NCBI RefSeq assembly: GCF_014203595.1
Contig: NZ_JACHJK010000008.1
Location: forward strand, 62,001 to 126,000
Direction: 5' to 3'
DNA length: 64,000 nucleotides
Source of the DNA: Streptomyces echinatus
Lineage (GTDB): Bacteria; Actinomycetota; Actinomycetes; Streptomycetales; Streptomycetaceae
The position numbers and the translations under genes were made by a program. Shown here piece by piece: positions 42,344 to 51,522 of the stretch. The notes beneath the pieces were generated by a model, which saw nothing but the letters and a program-made list of their open reading frames with translations, made no database searches and was not told the origin of the DNA. Numbering within the stretch: position 1 is the stretch's first letter; each line of letters begins with the position of its first letter.

Positions 42344-43975
42344 ATGCGCGGCAGCAGGCACGTCCGAGGGGCCGCCGGTGCCCTGGCGATGGCGCTCGCG
42401 GCCACGGGCTGCGGGGTGATCGTCGGTACGAGCGGCGGCGCCAACGGCGGCGCCGTGCTCAGCTCCTCCTGGGGCGATCCGCAGAACCCGCTGGAGCCGG
42501 CCAACACCAACGAGGTGCAGGGCGGCAAGGTCCTCGACATGATCTTCCGCGGTCTGAAGAAGTACGATCCGAGGACCGGCAGGGCCCAGAACTGGCTGGC
42601 CCGGTCCATCGAGACCGAGGACTCACGGAACTACACCGTCAGGATCAAGCGGGGCTGGACCTTCTCCAACGGCGAGAAGGTGACCGCCCGGTCCTTCGTG
42701 AACGCCTGGAACTACGGGGCGAGCCTGCGGAACAACCAGAAGAACGCCTACTTCTTCGGCTACATCGACGGGTACGACAGGGTCCACCCCGACAGCGGCA
42801 GGCAGAGCGCCCCCGCGCTGTCCGGTCTGAAGGTGGTCGACGACCACACCTTCACCGTGCGGCTGAACCAGAAGTTCTCCGGCTTCCCCGACACCCTCGG
42901 CTACGCGGCCTTCGCCCCGCTGCCCCGCGTCTTCTTCACCGACCACGCGGCCTGGGTGAAGAAGCCGGTCGGCAACGGCCCCTACACCGTCGAGTCCTAT
43001 ACGAGGGGCTCACAGATGTACCTGCGGAAGTGGGACGGCTACCCGGGTACCGACAAGGCGCGCAACGACGGCGTGACCCTCATGGTCTACACCGACAGCA
43101 ACACCGCCTACACCGATCTCCTGGCCGGCAATCTCGACCTCGTCGACGACATCCCCGCCGCGCAGCTGAAGAACGTCGAGGGCGACCTGGGCGACCGCTA
43201 CATCAACACCCCCGCGGGCATCATCCAGACCCTCGCCTTCCCCTACTACGACAAGGCCTGGAACCGGCCGGGCTCGGCGAAGGTCCGCACCGGCCTGTCC
43301 ATGGCGATCAACCGCAGGCAGATCACCGAGATGATCTTCCGCGGGACCCGGACCCCGGCCACCGACTGGACCTCCCCGGTCCTCGGCGTCGACGGCGGCT
43401 TCAAGGCCGGCCTGTGCGGCCGGGCGTGCGACTACGACCCCGCCCGGGCGAAGCAGCTGATCAAGGAGGGCGGCGGGATCCCCGGCGGCCAGGTCAAGAT
43501 CACGTACAACGCGGACTCGGGCTCGCACAGACAGTGGGTGGACGCCGTGTGCAACTCCGTTAACAACGCCCTCGGCAACGACCGGGCCTGCGTCGGCAAC
43601 CCGGTCGGCACCTTCGCCGACTTCCGCAAACAGATCGGACAGCACACGATGACCGGCCCGTTCCGGGCGGGCTGGCAGATGGACTACCCGCTCATCCAGA
43701 ACTTCCTCCAGCCGCTCTACTACACCGGCGCCTCCTCCAACGACGGCAAGTGGTCGGACCGGGAGTTCGACCGGCTCGTGGACCGGGCCAACGCCCGGAC
43801 GGACACCGCCGAGGCCGTCGCCGGTTTCCAGGAGGCCGAGAAGGTCGTCCGGGACCAGATGGCCGCCGTCCCGCTCTGGTACCAGAACGGCAACGCCGGC
43901 TACTCCGACCGGCTGTCCCACGTGGCGCTCAATCCCTTCAGCGTCCCCGTCTACAACGAGATCAAGGTCGGCTGA
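42344..43975 (+). CDS. Third importer: oligopeptide-binding lipoprotein
   Basis: The protein has 543 residues from ATG 42344, with GGGAGGAGG upstream. The signal ends ALAATGC, a lipobox. Family-5 motifs are SSSWGDPQNPLEPANTNE, WTFSNGEKVTARSFVNAW and VRTGLSMAINRRQI. Cysteines near the C-terminal half (CGRACDYD, CNSVNNALGNDRACVG) may form disulfides. It opens a second type of operon with gene order SBP, DppB, DppC, DppD, DppF. By position it corresponds to SCO5117 of S. coelicolor (memory). Confidence 0.87.
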   Translation: MRGSRHVRGAAGALAMALAATGCGVIVGTSGGANGGAVLSSSWGDPQNPLEPANTNEVQGGKVLDMIFRGLKKYDPRTGRAQNWLARSIETEDSRNYTVRIKRGWTFSNGEKVTARSFVNAWNYGASLRNNQKNAYFFGYIDGYDRVHPDSGRQSAPALSGLKVVDDHTFTVRLNQKFSGFPDTLGYAAFAPLPRVFFTDHAAWVKKPVGNGPYTVESYTRGSQMYLRKWDGYPGTDKARNDGVTLMVYTDSNTAYTDLLAGNLDLVDDIPAAQLKNVEGDLGDRYINTPAGIIQTLAFPYYDKAWNRPGSAKVRTGLSMAINRRQITEMIFRGTRTPATDWTSPVLGVDGGFKAGLCGRACDYDPARAKQLIKEGGGIPGGQVKITYNADSGSHRQWVDAVCNSVNNALGNDRACVGNPVGTFADFRKQIGQHTMTGPFRAGWQMDYPLIQNFLQPLYYTGASSNDGKWSDREFDRLVDRANARTDTAEAVAGFQEAEKVVRDQMAAVPLWYQNGNAGYSDRLSHVALNPFSVPVYNEIKVG

Positions 43976-43981
43976 GCCGCC

Positions 43982-44902
43982 ATGGGGCGCTATGTCCTGC
44001 GGCGGCTGCTCCAGATGATCCCCGTGTTCATCGGTGCCACGCTGCTGATCTTCCTGATGGTGAACGTGATGGGCGACCCCGTCGCCGGCCTGTGCGGGGA
44101 GCGGGCCTGCGACCCCGCGACGGCCGCCGCGCTGAGGCGTGAGTTCGGCCTCGACAAGCCGCTGTGGCAGCAATACCTCACCTACATGGCGAAGGTCTTC
44201 ACCGGCGACTTCGGCACCGCCTTCAACGGGCAGCCGGTCACCGAGCTGATGGCCACGGCGTTCCCGGTCACCGTCCGGCTGACCGTCGTGGCCATCGTCT
44301 TCGAGATCGTCATCGGCGTCACGCTGGGCGTCGTGACCGGACTCAAGCGCGGGCGTCCCGCCGACACCGCCGTGCTCCTGGCCACCCTCGTGGTGATCTC
44401 CGTCCCCACCTTCGTCACCGGTCTGATGCTGCAGCTGCTGCTCGGTATCAAGTGGCACTGGATCAGACCCTCGGTCCGCTACGGCACCCTCGACGAGCTG
44501 ATCGTGCCCGGCCTGGTCCTCGCCTCCGTCTCGCTCGCCTACGTCACCCGGCTGACCCGTACCTCCATCGCCGAGAACAAGCGGTCCGACTACGTCCGCA
44601 CGGCGATCGCCAAGGGCCTGCCGCGGCACCGGGTCATCACCCGGCATCTGCTGCGCAACTCCCTGATCCCGGTGGTCACGTTCATCGGCACCGACATCGG
44701 CGCGCTGATGGGCGGCGCGATCGTCACCGAGCGGATCTTCAACATCCACGGTGTCGGCTACCAGCTCTACCAGGGCATCCTGCGCCAGAACACCCAGACG
44801 GTCGTCGGCTTCGTGACCGTGCTCGTGCTGGTCTTTCTGGTCGCCAACCTGCTCGTGGACCTGCTCTACGCCGTACTCGACCCGAGGATCCGCTATGCGT
44901 GA
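43982..44902 (+). CDS. Third importer: permease (DppB type)
   Basis: The protein has 306 residues, a normal DppB length. It starts MGRYVLRRLLQMIPVFIGAT. The EAA-type loop reads VRTAIAKGLPRHRVITRHLL, and the ending LYAVLDPRIRYA is typical. It starts 6 nt after the binding-protein stop and its end overlaps the next permease by 8 nt, which indicates tight coupling. It lacks the long loop insert seen in the BldKC pair. Confidence 0.9.
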   Translation: MGRYVLRRLLQMIPVFIGATLLIFLMVNVMGDPVAGLCGERACDPATAAALRREFGLDKPLWQQYLTYMAKVFTGDFGTAFNGQPVTELMATAFPVTVRLTVVAIVFEIVIGVTLGVVTGLKRGRPADTAVLLATLVVISVPTFVTGLMLQLLLGIKWHWIRPSVRYGTLDELIVPGLVLASVSLAYVTRLTRTSIAENKRSDYVRTAIAKGLPRHRVITRHLLRNSLIPVVTFIGTDIGALMGGAIVTERIFNIHGVGYQLYQGILRQNTQTVVGFVTVLVLVFLVANLLVDLLYAVLDPRIRYA

Positions 44903-45875
44903 CCAGCCGCAGCAGCCCGAGGGCGCGATCGCCGGCACCGGCATGGGCGGCGCGATGGACCTCGGCGCGAGCGAGGCCGTCACCCTGGAGAGGACACCCG
45001 GCGGCCCGGCGGGCACGGGGCCCGCGGGCAGGCCCCGCTCCCTGTGGTCCGACGCCTGGCGGGACCTGCGCCGCAACCCGGTCTTCCTGCTCTCCGCCCT
45101 GGTCATCCTGTTCCTGGTCTTCATCTCCCTGTGGCCCTCGGCGATCGCCTCCGGCAGCCCCCTGACGTGCGATCTGGCCAAGGCCCAGGACGGTGCGGCA
45201 CCGGGCGCCCCGTTCGGGTACGACGGCCAGGGCTGCAACGTCTACACGCGCACCGTCTACGGCGCCCGTGCGTCCGTCACGGTGGGCCTGTGCGCCACGC
45301 TGGGCGTCGCCCTGCTCGGTTCGGTCCTCGGCGGACTCGCGGGCTATTTCGGCGGCGTCTGGGACTCCGTGCTGTCCCGGGTCACCGACATCTTCTTCGC
45401 CATCCCGGTCGTCCTCGGCGGTCTCGTCCTCCTCTCCGTCGTGACCTCCAATACGGTCTGGCCGGTCGTCGGGTTCATGGTGCTGCTCGGCTGGCCCCAG
45501 ATCTCCCGGATCGCCCGCGGCGCGGTCATCACCGCCAAGCAGAACGACTACGTCCAGGCCGCCCGCGCCCTGGGCGCCTCCGACTCCCGCATCCTGCTCC
45601 GGCACATCGCCCCGAACGCCGTGGCGCCGGTGATCGTCGTCGCGACCATCGCGCTCGGCACGTACATCGCCCTGGAGGCGACGCTGTCCTACCTCGGCGT
45701 CGGCCTCAAGCCGCCCAGCGTCTCGTGGGGCATCGACATCTCCGCCGCCTCGCCCTACATCCGCAACGCCCCGCACGCCCTGCTGTGGCCCGCGGGCGCC
45801 CTCGCCCTCACGGTCCTGGCCTTCATCATGCTCGGCGACGCGGTCCGCGACGCCCTCGACCCGAAGCTGAGGTGA
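44895..45875 (+). CDS. Third importer: permease (DppC type)
   Basis: The protein has 326 residues from ATG 44895, overlapping the DppB gene by 8 nt. A cytoplasmic N-terminus of about 55 residues precedes six helices. The EAA loop is QAARALGASDSRILLRHIAP and the ending GDAVRDALDPKLR is typical. Two cysteines in the first outer loop (LTCDLAK, GQGCNVY) could pair. It forms the channel with the DppB partner. Confidence 0.9.
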   Translation: MRDQPQQPEGAIAGTGMGGAMDLGASEAVTLERTPGGPAGTGPAGRPRSLWSDAWRDLRRNPVFLLSALVILFLVFISLWPSAIASGSPLTCDLAKAQDGAAPGAPFGYDGQGCNVYTRTVYGARASVTVGLCATLGVALLGSVLGGLAGYFGGVWDSVLSRVTDIFFAIPVVLGGLVLLSVVTSNTVWPVVGFMVLLGWPQISRIARGAVITAKQNDYVQAARALGASDSRILLRHIAPNAVAPVIVVATIALGTYIALEATLSYLGVGLKPPSVSWGIDISAASPYIRNAPHALLWPAGALALTVLAFIMLGDAVRDALDPKLR

Positions 45876-45882
45876 TGGTGCC

Positions 45883-46866
45883 GTGCTCCTCGACGTAAGG
45901 GACCTGCACGTGGAGTTCCGGACCCGGGACGGGGTCGCCCATGCCGTCAACGGGGTGAACTTCGCGGTGGACGCGGGGGAGACGCTGGCCGTGCTCGGCG
46001 AGTCCGGGTCGGGCAAGTCCGTCACCGCGCAGGCCGTGATGGGCATCCTGGACGTGCCGCCGGGCCGGATCACCGCCGGGCGGATCCTGTTCCGCGGGCA
46101 GGACCTGCTGAAGCTGAGGGAGCAGGAACGGCGCAGGGTCCGGGGCGCCGGGATCGCGATGATCTTCCAGGACGCGCTGTCGGCCCTCAACCCGGTGCTC
46201 TCCGTCGGGGACCAGCTGGGGGAGATGTTCGTCGTGCACCGGGGGATGTCCAGGAAGGACGCGCGGGCCCGGGCCGTCGATCTGATGGACCGGGTGCGCA
46301 TCCCGGCGGCGGCGCAGCGGGTGCGGGACTATCCCCACCAGTTCTCCGGCGGCATGCGCCAGCGGATCATGATCGCCATGGCGCTGTCCCTGGAACCGGC
46401 GCTCATCATCGCCGACGAGCCGACCACGGCCCTGGACGTCACGGTCCAGGCCCAGGTCATGGAGCTGCTCGCGGAGCTGCAGCGCGAGTACCGTATGGGG
46501 CTGATCCTGATCACCCACGACCTGGGGGTCGTCGCGGACGTCGCCGACCGGATCGCGGTGATGTACGCCGGGAAGATCGTCGAATCCGCGCCCGTGCGCG
46601 ACCTCTACAAGGCACCGGCCCACCCCTACACCCGCGGACTGCTGGACTCCGTTCCCCGCCTGGACCGGAAGGGGCAGGAGCTGTACGCCATCAAGGGTCT
46701 GCCGCCGAACCTCATGCGTGTTCCGCCGGGCTGCTCCTTCCACCCCCGCTGCCCGATGGCCCAGGACGTGTGCCGCACCGACGAACCCCCGCTGTACCCG
46801 GTGTCCGACGGCCGGGGCAGCGCCTGCCACTTCTGGAGGGAGTGCCTGCATGGCCCCGACCACTGA
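45883..46866 (+). CDS. Third importer: ATPase (DppD type)
   Basis: The protein has 327 residues from GTG 45883. Walker A is GESGSGKS, Q-loop MIFQDALSALNP, signature FSGGMRQR, Walker B LIIADEP, switch ITHD, and the C-terminal CSFHPRCPMAQDVC extension. It lies 7 nt after the permease and overlaps the next ATPase by 17 nt. It energises uptake together with the DppF-type subunit. Confidence 0.92.
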   Translation: MLLDVRDLHVEFRTRDGVAHAVNGVNFAVDAGETLAVLGESGSGKSVTAQAVMGILDVPPGRITAGRILFRGQDLLKLREQERRRVRGAGIAMIFQDALSALNPVLSVGDQLGEMFVVHRGMSRKDARARAVDLMDRVRIPAAAQRVRDYPHQFSGGMRQRIMIAMALSLEPALIIADEPTTALDVTVQAQVMELLAELQREYRMGLILITHDLGVVADVADRIAVMYAGKIVESAPVRDLYKAPAHPYTRGLLDSVPRLDRKGQELYAIKGLPPNLMRVPPGCSFHPRCPMAQDVCRTDEPPLYPVSDGRGSACHFWRECLHGPDH

Positions 46867-47926
46867 ACCGATCCTGGAGGTCAGCGGCCTCGTCAAGCAC
46901 TACCCGCTGACCCGGGGCGTCCTGTTCAAGAAGCAGATCGGCGCGGTGAAGGCGGTCGACGGCGTCGACTTCACGCTGCACCGGGGCGAGACCCTGGGCA
47001 TCGTCGGCGAGTCGGGCTGCGGCAAGTCGACGGTCGCGAAGCTGCTCTGCAGCCTGGAGCGCCCCACGGCCGGCTCCATCCGGTTCAAGGGCGAGGACAT
47101 CACCGGGCTGTCCGGCAGGGCCCTGAAGGCCGTGCGCCGCAACATCCAGATGGTCTTCCAGGACCCGTACACCTCGCTCAACCCCCGGATGACGGTCGGC
47201 GACATCGTCGGGGAGCCCTACGACATCCATCCCGAGGCGGCGCCCAAGGGCGAGCGCCGCCGCCGCGTCCAGGAGCTGCTGGACGTGGTCGGGCTCGACC
47301 CGGACTACGTCAACCGCTATCCGCACCAGTTCTCCGGCGGCCAGCGCCAGCGCATCGGGATCGCCCGGGGGCTGGCGCTGCGCCCCGAGGTCATCGTCGC
47401 CGACGAACCGGTGTCCGCGCTGGACGTCTCGGTGCAGGCCCAGGTGATCAACCTGCTGGACCGGCTCCAGTCCGAGTTCGACCTGTCCTACGTCTTCATC
47501 GCGCACGACCTGTCGATCGTCCGGCACATCTCGGACCGGGTCGGGGTCATGTACCTGGGCCGGATCGTGGAGATCGGGCGGGACGCCGAGATCTACGACC
47601 ATCCGACCCACCCCTACACCCAGGCCCTGCTCTCCGCCGTGCCCGTGCCCGATCCGGAGGCCCGCGCACAGCGCGAGCGGATCATCCTCACCGGGGACGT
47701 GCCGTCGCCGACGGCCATCCCCTCGGGCTGTCGCTTCCGCACCCGCTGCTGGAAGGCGCAGCGGCGCTGTGCGCAGGAGGTGCCGGCCCTGGCGGTGCCG
47801 GAGGCCTTCCGTGGCACGGCCGGCCCCGCGGCCCACGCCTCGGCGTGCCACTTCGCTCAGGAGGCGGCGCCGGTCCCGCCCGCCCCGCCGGGGGAGCGGC
47901 GGCTGAACGGCAACGGGCCGGGGTGA
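46850..47926 (+). CDS. Third importer: ATPase (DppF type)
   Basis: The protein has 358 residues from ATG 46850 with GGAGGGAG upstream, inside the end of the previous gene. Walker A is GESGCGKST, Q-loop MVFQDPYTSLNPR, signature FSGGQRQR, Walker B VIVADEP, switch IAHD, C-terminal CRFRTRCW. A Pro/Gly-rich tail follows SACHFAQE. It is the last gene of the operon and its stop codon sits inside a terminator hairpin. Confidence 0.92.
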   Translation: MAPTTEPILEVSGLVKHYPLTRGVLFKKQIGAVKAVDGVDFTLHRGETLGIVGESGCGKSTVAKLLCSLERPTAGSIRFKGEDITGLSGRALKAVRRNIQMVFQDPYTSLNPRMTVGDIVGEPYDIHPEAAPKGERRRRVQELLDVVGLDPDYVNRYPHQFSGGQRQRIGIARGLALRPEVIVADEPVSALDVSVQAQVINLLDRLQSEFDLSYVFIAHDLSIVRHISDRVGVMYLGRIVEIGRDAEIYDHPTHPYTQALLSAVPVPDPEARAQRERIILTGDVPSPTAIPSGCRFRTRCWKAQRRCAQEVPALAVPEAFRGTAGPAAHASACHFAQEAAPVPPAPPGERRLNGNGPG

Positions 47927-47944
47927 CATGGTGCACCCCGGCCC
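47915..47944 (+). terminator. Terminator hairpin over the stop codon of the third importer operon
   Basis: GGGCCGGGGTG (47915-47925) pairs perfectly with CACCCCGGCCC (47934-47944) around an 8-nt loop. The stop codon of the last ATPase gene lies at the arm/loop border. The next gene is convergent, so a terminator is expected here. Confidence 0.7.
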
Positions 47945-48036
47945 GTCTACGGCACCCGCACGGCCGTACGGAGTTCAGGCTTCCCTGTCCGTATATCGGT
48001 ACCGCTTCCGTGAAGTTGCCTGTGCGTTAACGCAGT

Positions 48037-50166
48037 TCACGAGCGTTCGGCCGGGCGGAGGGAGCGCCGGAGGAAGTCCAGCTGCAGTCGCAGCAGGTTC
48101 TCCGCGACCGTCTCCTGCGGGGTCATGTGGGTCACCCCGGACAGGGGCAGCACCTCGTGCGGGCGGCCGGCGGCCAGCAGGGCGGACGACAGGCGCAGGG
48201 AGTGGGCGACGACCACGTTGTCGTCCGCCAGCCCGTGGATGACCATCATCGGGCGGTGCGGCTCGGCCGGGTCGACCAGGCCCGCGTCGTCGATCACCGA
48301 GTTGCGGCGGTACACCTCCGGCCGCTCGGCCGGGTCGCCGAGGTAGCGCTCCTGGTAGTGGGTGTCGTACAGCCGCAGGTCGGTGACGGGTGCGCCGACC
48401 ACCGCCGCGTGGAAGACGTCCGGCCGGCGCAGCACCGCCAGCGCCGCGAGATAGCCGCCGAAGGACCAGCCGCGGATCGCCACCCGGTCCAGGTCCAGCG
48501 GGTACCGCTCGGCGAGCGCGTGCAGCGCGTCGACCTGGTCCTGGAGCACCACGGCCGCCAGGTCGTCCCGGATCGCCTTCTCCCAGGCCGGTGAGCGGCC
48601 GGGGGTGCCGCGGCCGTCGGCGACGATCACCGCGAAGCCCTGGTCGGCGAACCACTGGGAGGTGAGGTGGGCGTTGTGCGCGGCCGCCACCCGCTGGCCG
48701 TGGGGGCCGCCGTAGGGGTCCAGAAGGACCGGCAGGGGAGTGTCACCGTGGTAGTCCCGTGGCATAAGCACGGCGCATGGAATTCGGCGTGCGCCCCCCT
48801 CGGTGAGGGTCACCCTCGGGGACAAACCGGGGTCTTCGGCGTAAGACCGGACAGTCGCCGCCGGTTTTCCGTCACTCAGCACCTGGACACGGGCGCCGGG
48901 CCTGTCCAGCGCCGCGGACACCAGGACGGTCACGCCGCCGGCGCGCACCGCCGAGTGCACGCCGGGTTCCTGCGACAGCCGTTCCACGCCCAGTTCGTTC
49001 ACCCGGTACACATGAACTTCGCCAATCTCCGGCGACTGGGCCTCCGGTCCCGCCGAGGCGGAAACGAGTACGTCCTCCGAACCCACGTCCAAAACCGCGC
49101 GAATGTGCAATTGACCGCTGGTCAGCGGCCGTTCGCCGACCGCCAGCACCCGTGCGCCGCCCTCGTCCGCGATCCGGACGAGTCGCCCCGACGGGCTCCA
49201 ACAGGGCACACCGGCGAACAGTTCAAGCCAAGTTGGATCTTCATCCGCGTGCACCATCCGGGTGGCCCCCGTGGCCGGATCCACCGCCAGGTACAGCTGG
49301 CTGCGCTGATCCCGCGCCTGCACAAGGAGCAGCGGCGCACCCGCCGCTGACCAGTGCACACGCGCCAGATACGGATAGCGCGCCCGGTCCCATGCGACCT
49401 CCGTGCGCTCCCCGTCGAGGCCGATGACGAACAGCCGTACGTCCGCGTTCGGTGTGCCCGCCGCGGGGTACCTGACGTTATTTGGCTCACGCCCGGGGTG
49501 GGCCGGATCCGAGATCCACCACTGCCGCACCGGCGTGTCGTCCACGCGCGCCACGAGCAGCCGGTCCGACCCCGGCGCCCACCAGAAGCCCCGCGAACGG
49601 GCCATCTCCTCGGCCGCGATGAACTCCGCGAGGCCGTAGCGGACCTCCGCCGACTCCGGCTCGGCCAGCGCCCGGTCGCCGCTCCCGTCGGCGCCCACGA
49701 CCCGCAGCGCACCCCCGCAGACGTACGCGACGTGCCGGCCGTCGGGGGACGGACGCGGGTCGATCACCGGTCCCGGAACGGGTAGTTCACGCGCCGTCCC
49801 GGCCCGCAGCTCCGCCGTGAAAAGCCGCCCTGACAAGGCGAAAGAGGCCAACTCCACGGCGCCGTCGGTGGCGTAGCCGACGATGCCGGCGCCGCCCTCG
49901 CGGCTGCGCTCCCGGCGCGCCCGCTCCTCGGCCGGGAGTTCCTCGGTGGCGCCTTGGAGGAGCACGCCGGGATCCGCCGCCGGGCGCTCGGTGCCGTCCG
50001 GAAGATCCAGTACCCACAGGGAGTTGGCCCGGTCGGTGCCGGAGCCGGAACGCAGAAAAGCGACACGCGAACCGTCGGGTGCCACGGTGAACGCACGCGG
50101 CGCGCCGAGCGTGAACCGCTGGGTCCGGGCGTGCCGACGGGGGAAGGAGTCAGCCTCGGTCGTCAT
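48037..50166 (-). CDS. S9 prolyl oligopeptidase / dipeptidyl peptidase
   Basis: The protein has 709 residues from ATG 50166. The N-terminal half is a DPP-IV-type beta propeller (AFTVAPDGSRVAFLRS, ERDPRP-like repeats). The C-terminal alpha/beta-hydrolase has the nucleophile elbow GWSFGG near residue 568, an Asp in ADDNVVVAHS and a His in VTHMTP, a complete triad. No signal peptide is seen, so it is likely cytoplasmic and may degrade peptides brought in by the neighbouring importers. It converges on the third importer operon. Confidence 0.9.
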   Translation of the reverse strand: MTTEADSFPRRHARTQRFTLGAPRAFTVAPDGSRVAFLRSGSGTDRANSLWVLDLPDGTERPAADPGVLLQGATEELPAEERARRERSREGGAGIVGYATDGAVELASFALSGRLFTAELRAGTARELPVPGPVIDPRPSPDGRHVAYVCGGALRVVGADGSGDRALAEPESAEVRYGLAEFIAAEEMARSRGFWWAPGSDRLLVARVDDTPVRQWWISDPAHPGREPNNVRYPAAGTPNADVRLFVIGLDGERTEVAWDRARYPYLARVHWSAAGAPLLLVQARDQRSQLYLAVDPATGATRMVHADEDPTWLELFAGVPCWSPSGRLVRIADEGGARVLAVGERPLTSGQLHIRAVLDVGSEDVLVSASAGPEAQSPEIGEVHVYRVNELGVERLSQEPGVHSAVRAGGVTVLVSAALDRPGARVQVLSDGKPAATVRSYAEDPGLSPRVTLTEGGARRIPCAVLMPRDYHGDTPLPVLLDPYGGPHGQRVAAAHNAHLTSQWFADQGFAVIVADGRGTPGRSPAWEKAIRDDLAAVVLQDQVDALHALAERYPLDLDRVAIRGWSFGGYLAALAVLRRPDVFHAAVVGAPVTDLRLYDTHYQERYLGDPAERPEVYRRNSVIDDAGLVDPAEPHRPMMVIHGLADDNVVVAHSLRLSSALLAAGRPHEVLPLSGVTHMTPQETVAENLLRLQLDFLRRSLRPAERS

Positions 50167-50338
50167 ACCCTGACCATATTGGCCATGCGCCCCCTTGTGC
50201 GGCCGTGCGCCGAGCGATGCGCGAGCACGGATAGTTATGATCACTGTCGCACTGTGGGTATGAACCTGCTGGCGTCTGCATGGATTTGCTCAACTGATCT
50301 AGAACCCGCGTCCCTGGGATCTTTGGAGGTGAGCCGCC

Positions 50339-50533
50339 GTGGCACTCTCGATTTCGGCGGTGGTGCTGCTGGCGATCATCGTCTTCCTGCTGATCAAGAA
50401 GTCAGGGTTGAAGGGTGGTCATGCCGTCGTCTGCGTCCTGCTCGGCTTCTATCTCGCCTCGTCGACCGTCGCTCCCACGATCAGCGAGCTGACGACCAAT
50501 GTCGCGAGCATGATCGGCAGCATCAAGTTCTGA
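50339..50533 (+). CDS. Small membrane protein, conserved in Streptomyces
   Basis: The protein has 64 residues from GTG 50339 with GGAGGTGAG upstream. One helix at residues 4-19 (SISAVVLLAIIVFLLI), a basic turn KKSGLKGG, then a second helix (AVVCVLLGFYLASSTVAP). No family is recognised; small proteins of this kind occur at this spot in other Streptomyces (memory). Coding character and ribosome site make it convincing despite its size. Function unknown. Confidence 0.78.
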   Translation: MALSISAVVLLAIIVFLLIKKSGLKGGHAVVCVLLGFYLASSTVAPTISELTTNVASMIGSIKF

Positions 50534-50556
50534 CGGCCGGCGCCCGGCCCGCCGGG

Positions 50557-50766
50557 TCAGTCCCCGGACGCGTACGACACGAAGCGGGCCCACGTCCCCG
50601 GCGTCAGCACGAGCCGGGGGCCTTCGGCGATCTTCGAGTCGCGGATGTGGACGGTGCCGGGGGTGAGGGCTACCTCGACGCAGTTGTCGGGGAGGCTGCT
50701 GTCGCTGTAGCTGCTCTTGAACCACGCCAGTTCGGAGGCGTCTCCGGCAGTTGCCTTGCGGATCAT
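50557..50766 (-). CDS. DUF397 protein
   Basis: The protein has 69 residues with the DUF397 pattern AWFKSSYSDSSLPDNCVEVA, then VHIRDSK and W near the C-terminus. DUF397 proteins are almost always encoded next to XRE-DUF5753 regulators, in pairs that influence development and antibiotic production; they may act as antitoxin-like partners. It overlaps the regulator's stop by four bases (ATGA), so it depends on translation of that gene, which here is split by an intron. Confidence 0.9.
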   Translation of the reverse strand: MIRKATAGDASELAWFKSSYSDSSLPDNCVEVALTPGTVHIRDSKIAEGPRLVLTPGTWARFVSYASGD

Positions 50767-51438
50767 GTCTCTCCCAGCAGTTGTTCGATGAAGGTGAGCG
50801 ACTCCCGTGCGGTCAGAGCCTGGGACCGGATGATGCCATAGCGCAGTTCGAGGATCCGTAGCTGTTTCGGGTCGGAGACGGGGCGGCCGCCGAACTCGTC
50901 GTCCATGCGACCCACCGCCGCGCCGTCCCCGAACTTCAGTACCTGGATCCGTCCTCCGGTGCCAGGGTGATCCCAGCAGGCCATGGGCATCACCTGGATC
51001 ACGACGGTCGGCAACTGGGCCAGCTCAAGGAGGTGTTGCAGTTGCCTGTTGAGCACCATCTTGCCTCCGACCGGCCGCCTCAGGGTCACCTCTTCCAGGA
51101 CAAAGCTGAGGTCGGGCGCGGGTGAGCGCTGGAAGATCCTCTTCCGGGCCATGCGGCCTGCCACCGCCCGCTCAAGCTGGTCTTCCGGGAGCAGGGGCCG
51201 TTGAGTCCTGAGCAGCGCCTCCATGAACTCCTCTGTCTGCACGAGCCCGTGCAGGTTGTGGTTGCCGTACGAGAGCAACTCGACCGCCTTGGCCTCCAGT
51301 GCCGCCAGGTCCCGCACCTTCTTCGGGTAACGGACTTTGTCCACGTCCTGCTTCATCGCCGCGAGCAAGCCGTCCGCGCTCAGCACCTCGTCGGCCTTGT
51401 CGAGAAACTCCGGCCGAGGGATCCGTTGTCCGCTCTCG
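50763..51438 (-). CDS. XRE-DUF5753 regulator, 3' exon
   Basis: This is the second part of a gene split by a group II intron. It begins in the middle of an Ile codon. The joined junction reads VYK-I-ESGQRIPRPEF, the normal end of an XRE helix-turn-helix. The DUF5753 domain follows (LLSYGNHNLHGLVQTEEFM, AGRMARKRIF, VIQVMPMACWDHPG). Exon lengths 182 and 676 add to 858 nt, exactly 286 codons. Without splicing the regulator cannot be made. An open frame runs on past 51438 to 51617 but that part is intron sequence. Confidence 0.9.
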
Positions 51439-51480
51439 GTCGGGTAGCCGGGGCCCATTGCTGGGACCCCGGCCCCCTCA

Positions 51481-51515
51481 GAACCGGGCGAGCGGGTTTC
51501 CCCGCACCACGGCTC
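51481..51515 (-). ncRNA. Group II intron domain V
   Basis: The minus strand reads GAGCCGTGGTGCGGGG then AAACCCGCTCGCCCGGTTC. The 5' GAGCCG pairs with CGGTTC at the 3' end, the inner GCGGG with CCCGC around a GAAA tetraloop. This is the catalytic hairpin of group II introns, with the AGC triad (in GAGCC) present. It begins 7 nt after the RT stop. Confidence 0.9.
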
Positions 51516-51522
51516 AAGCAGG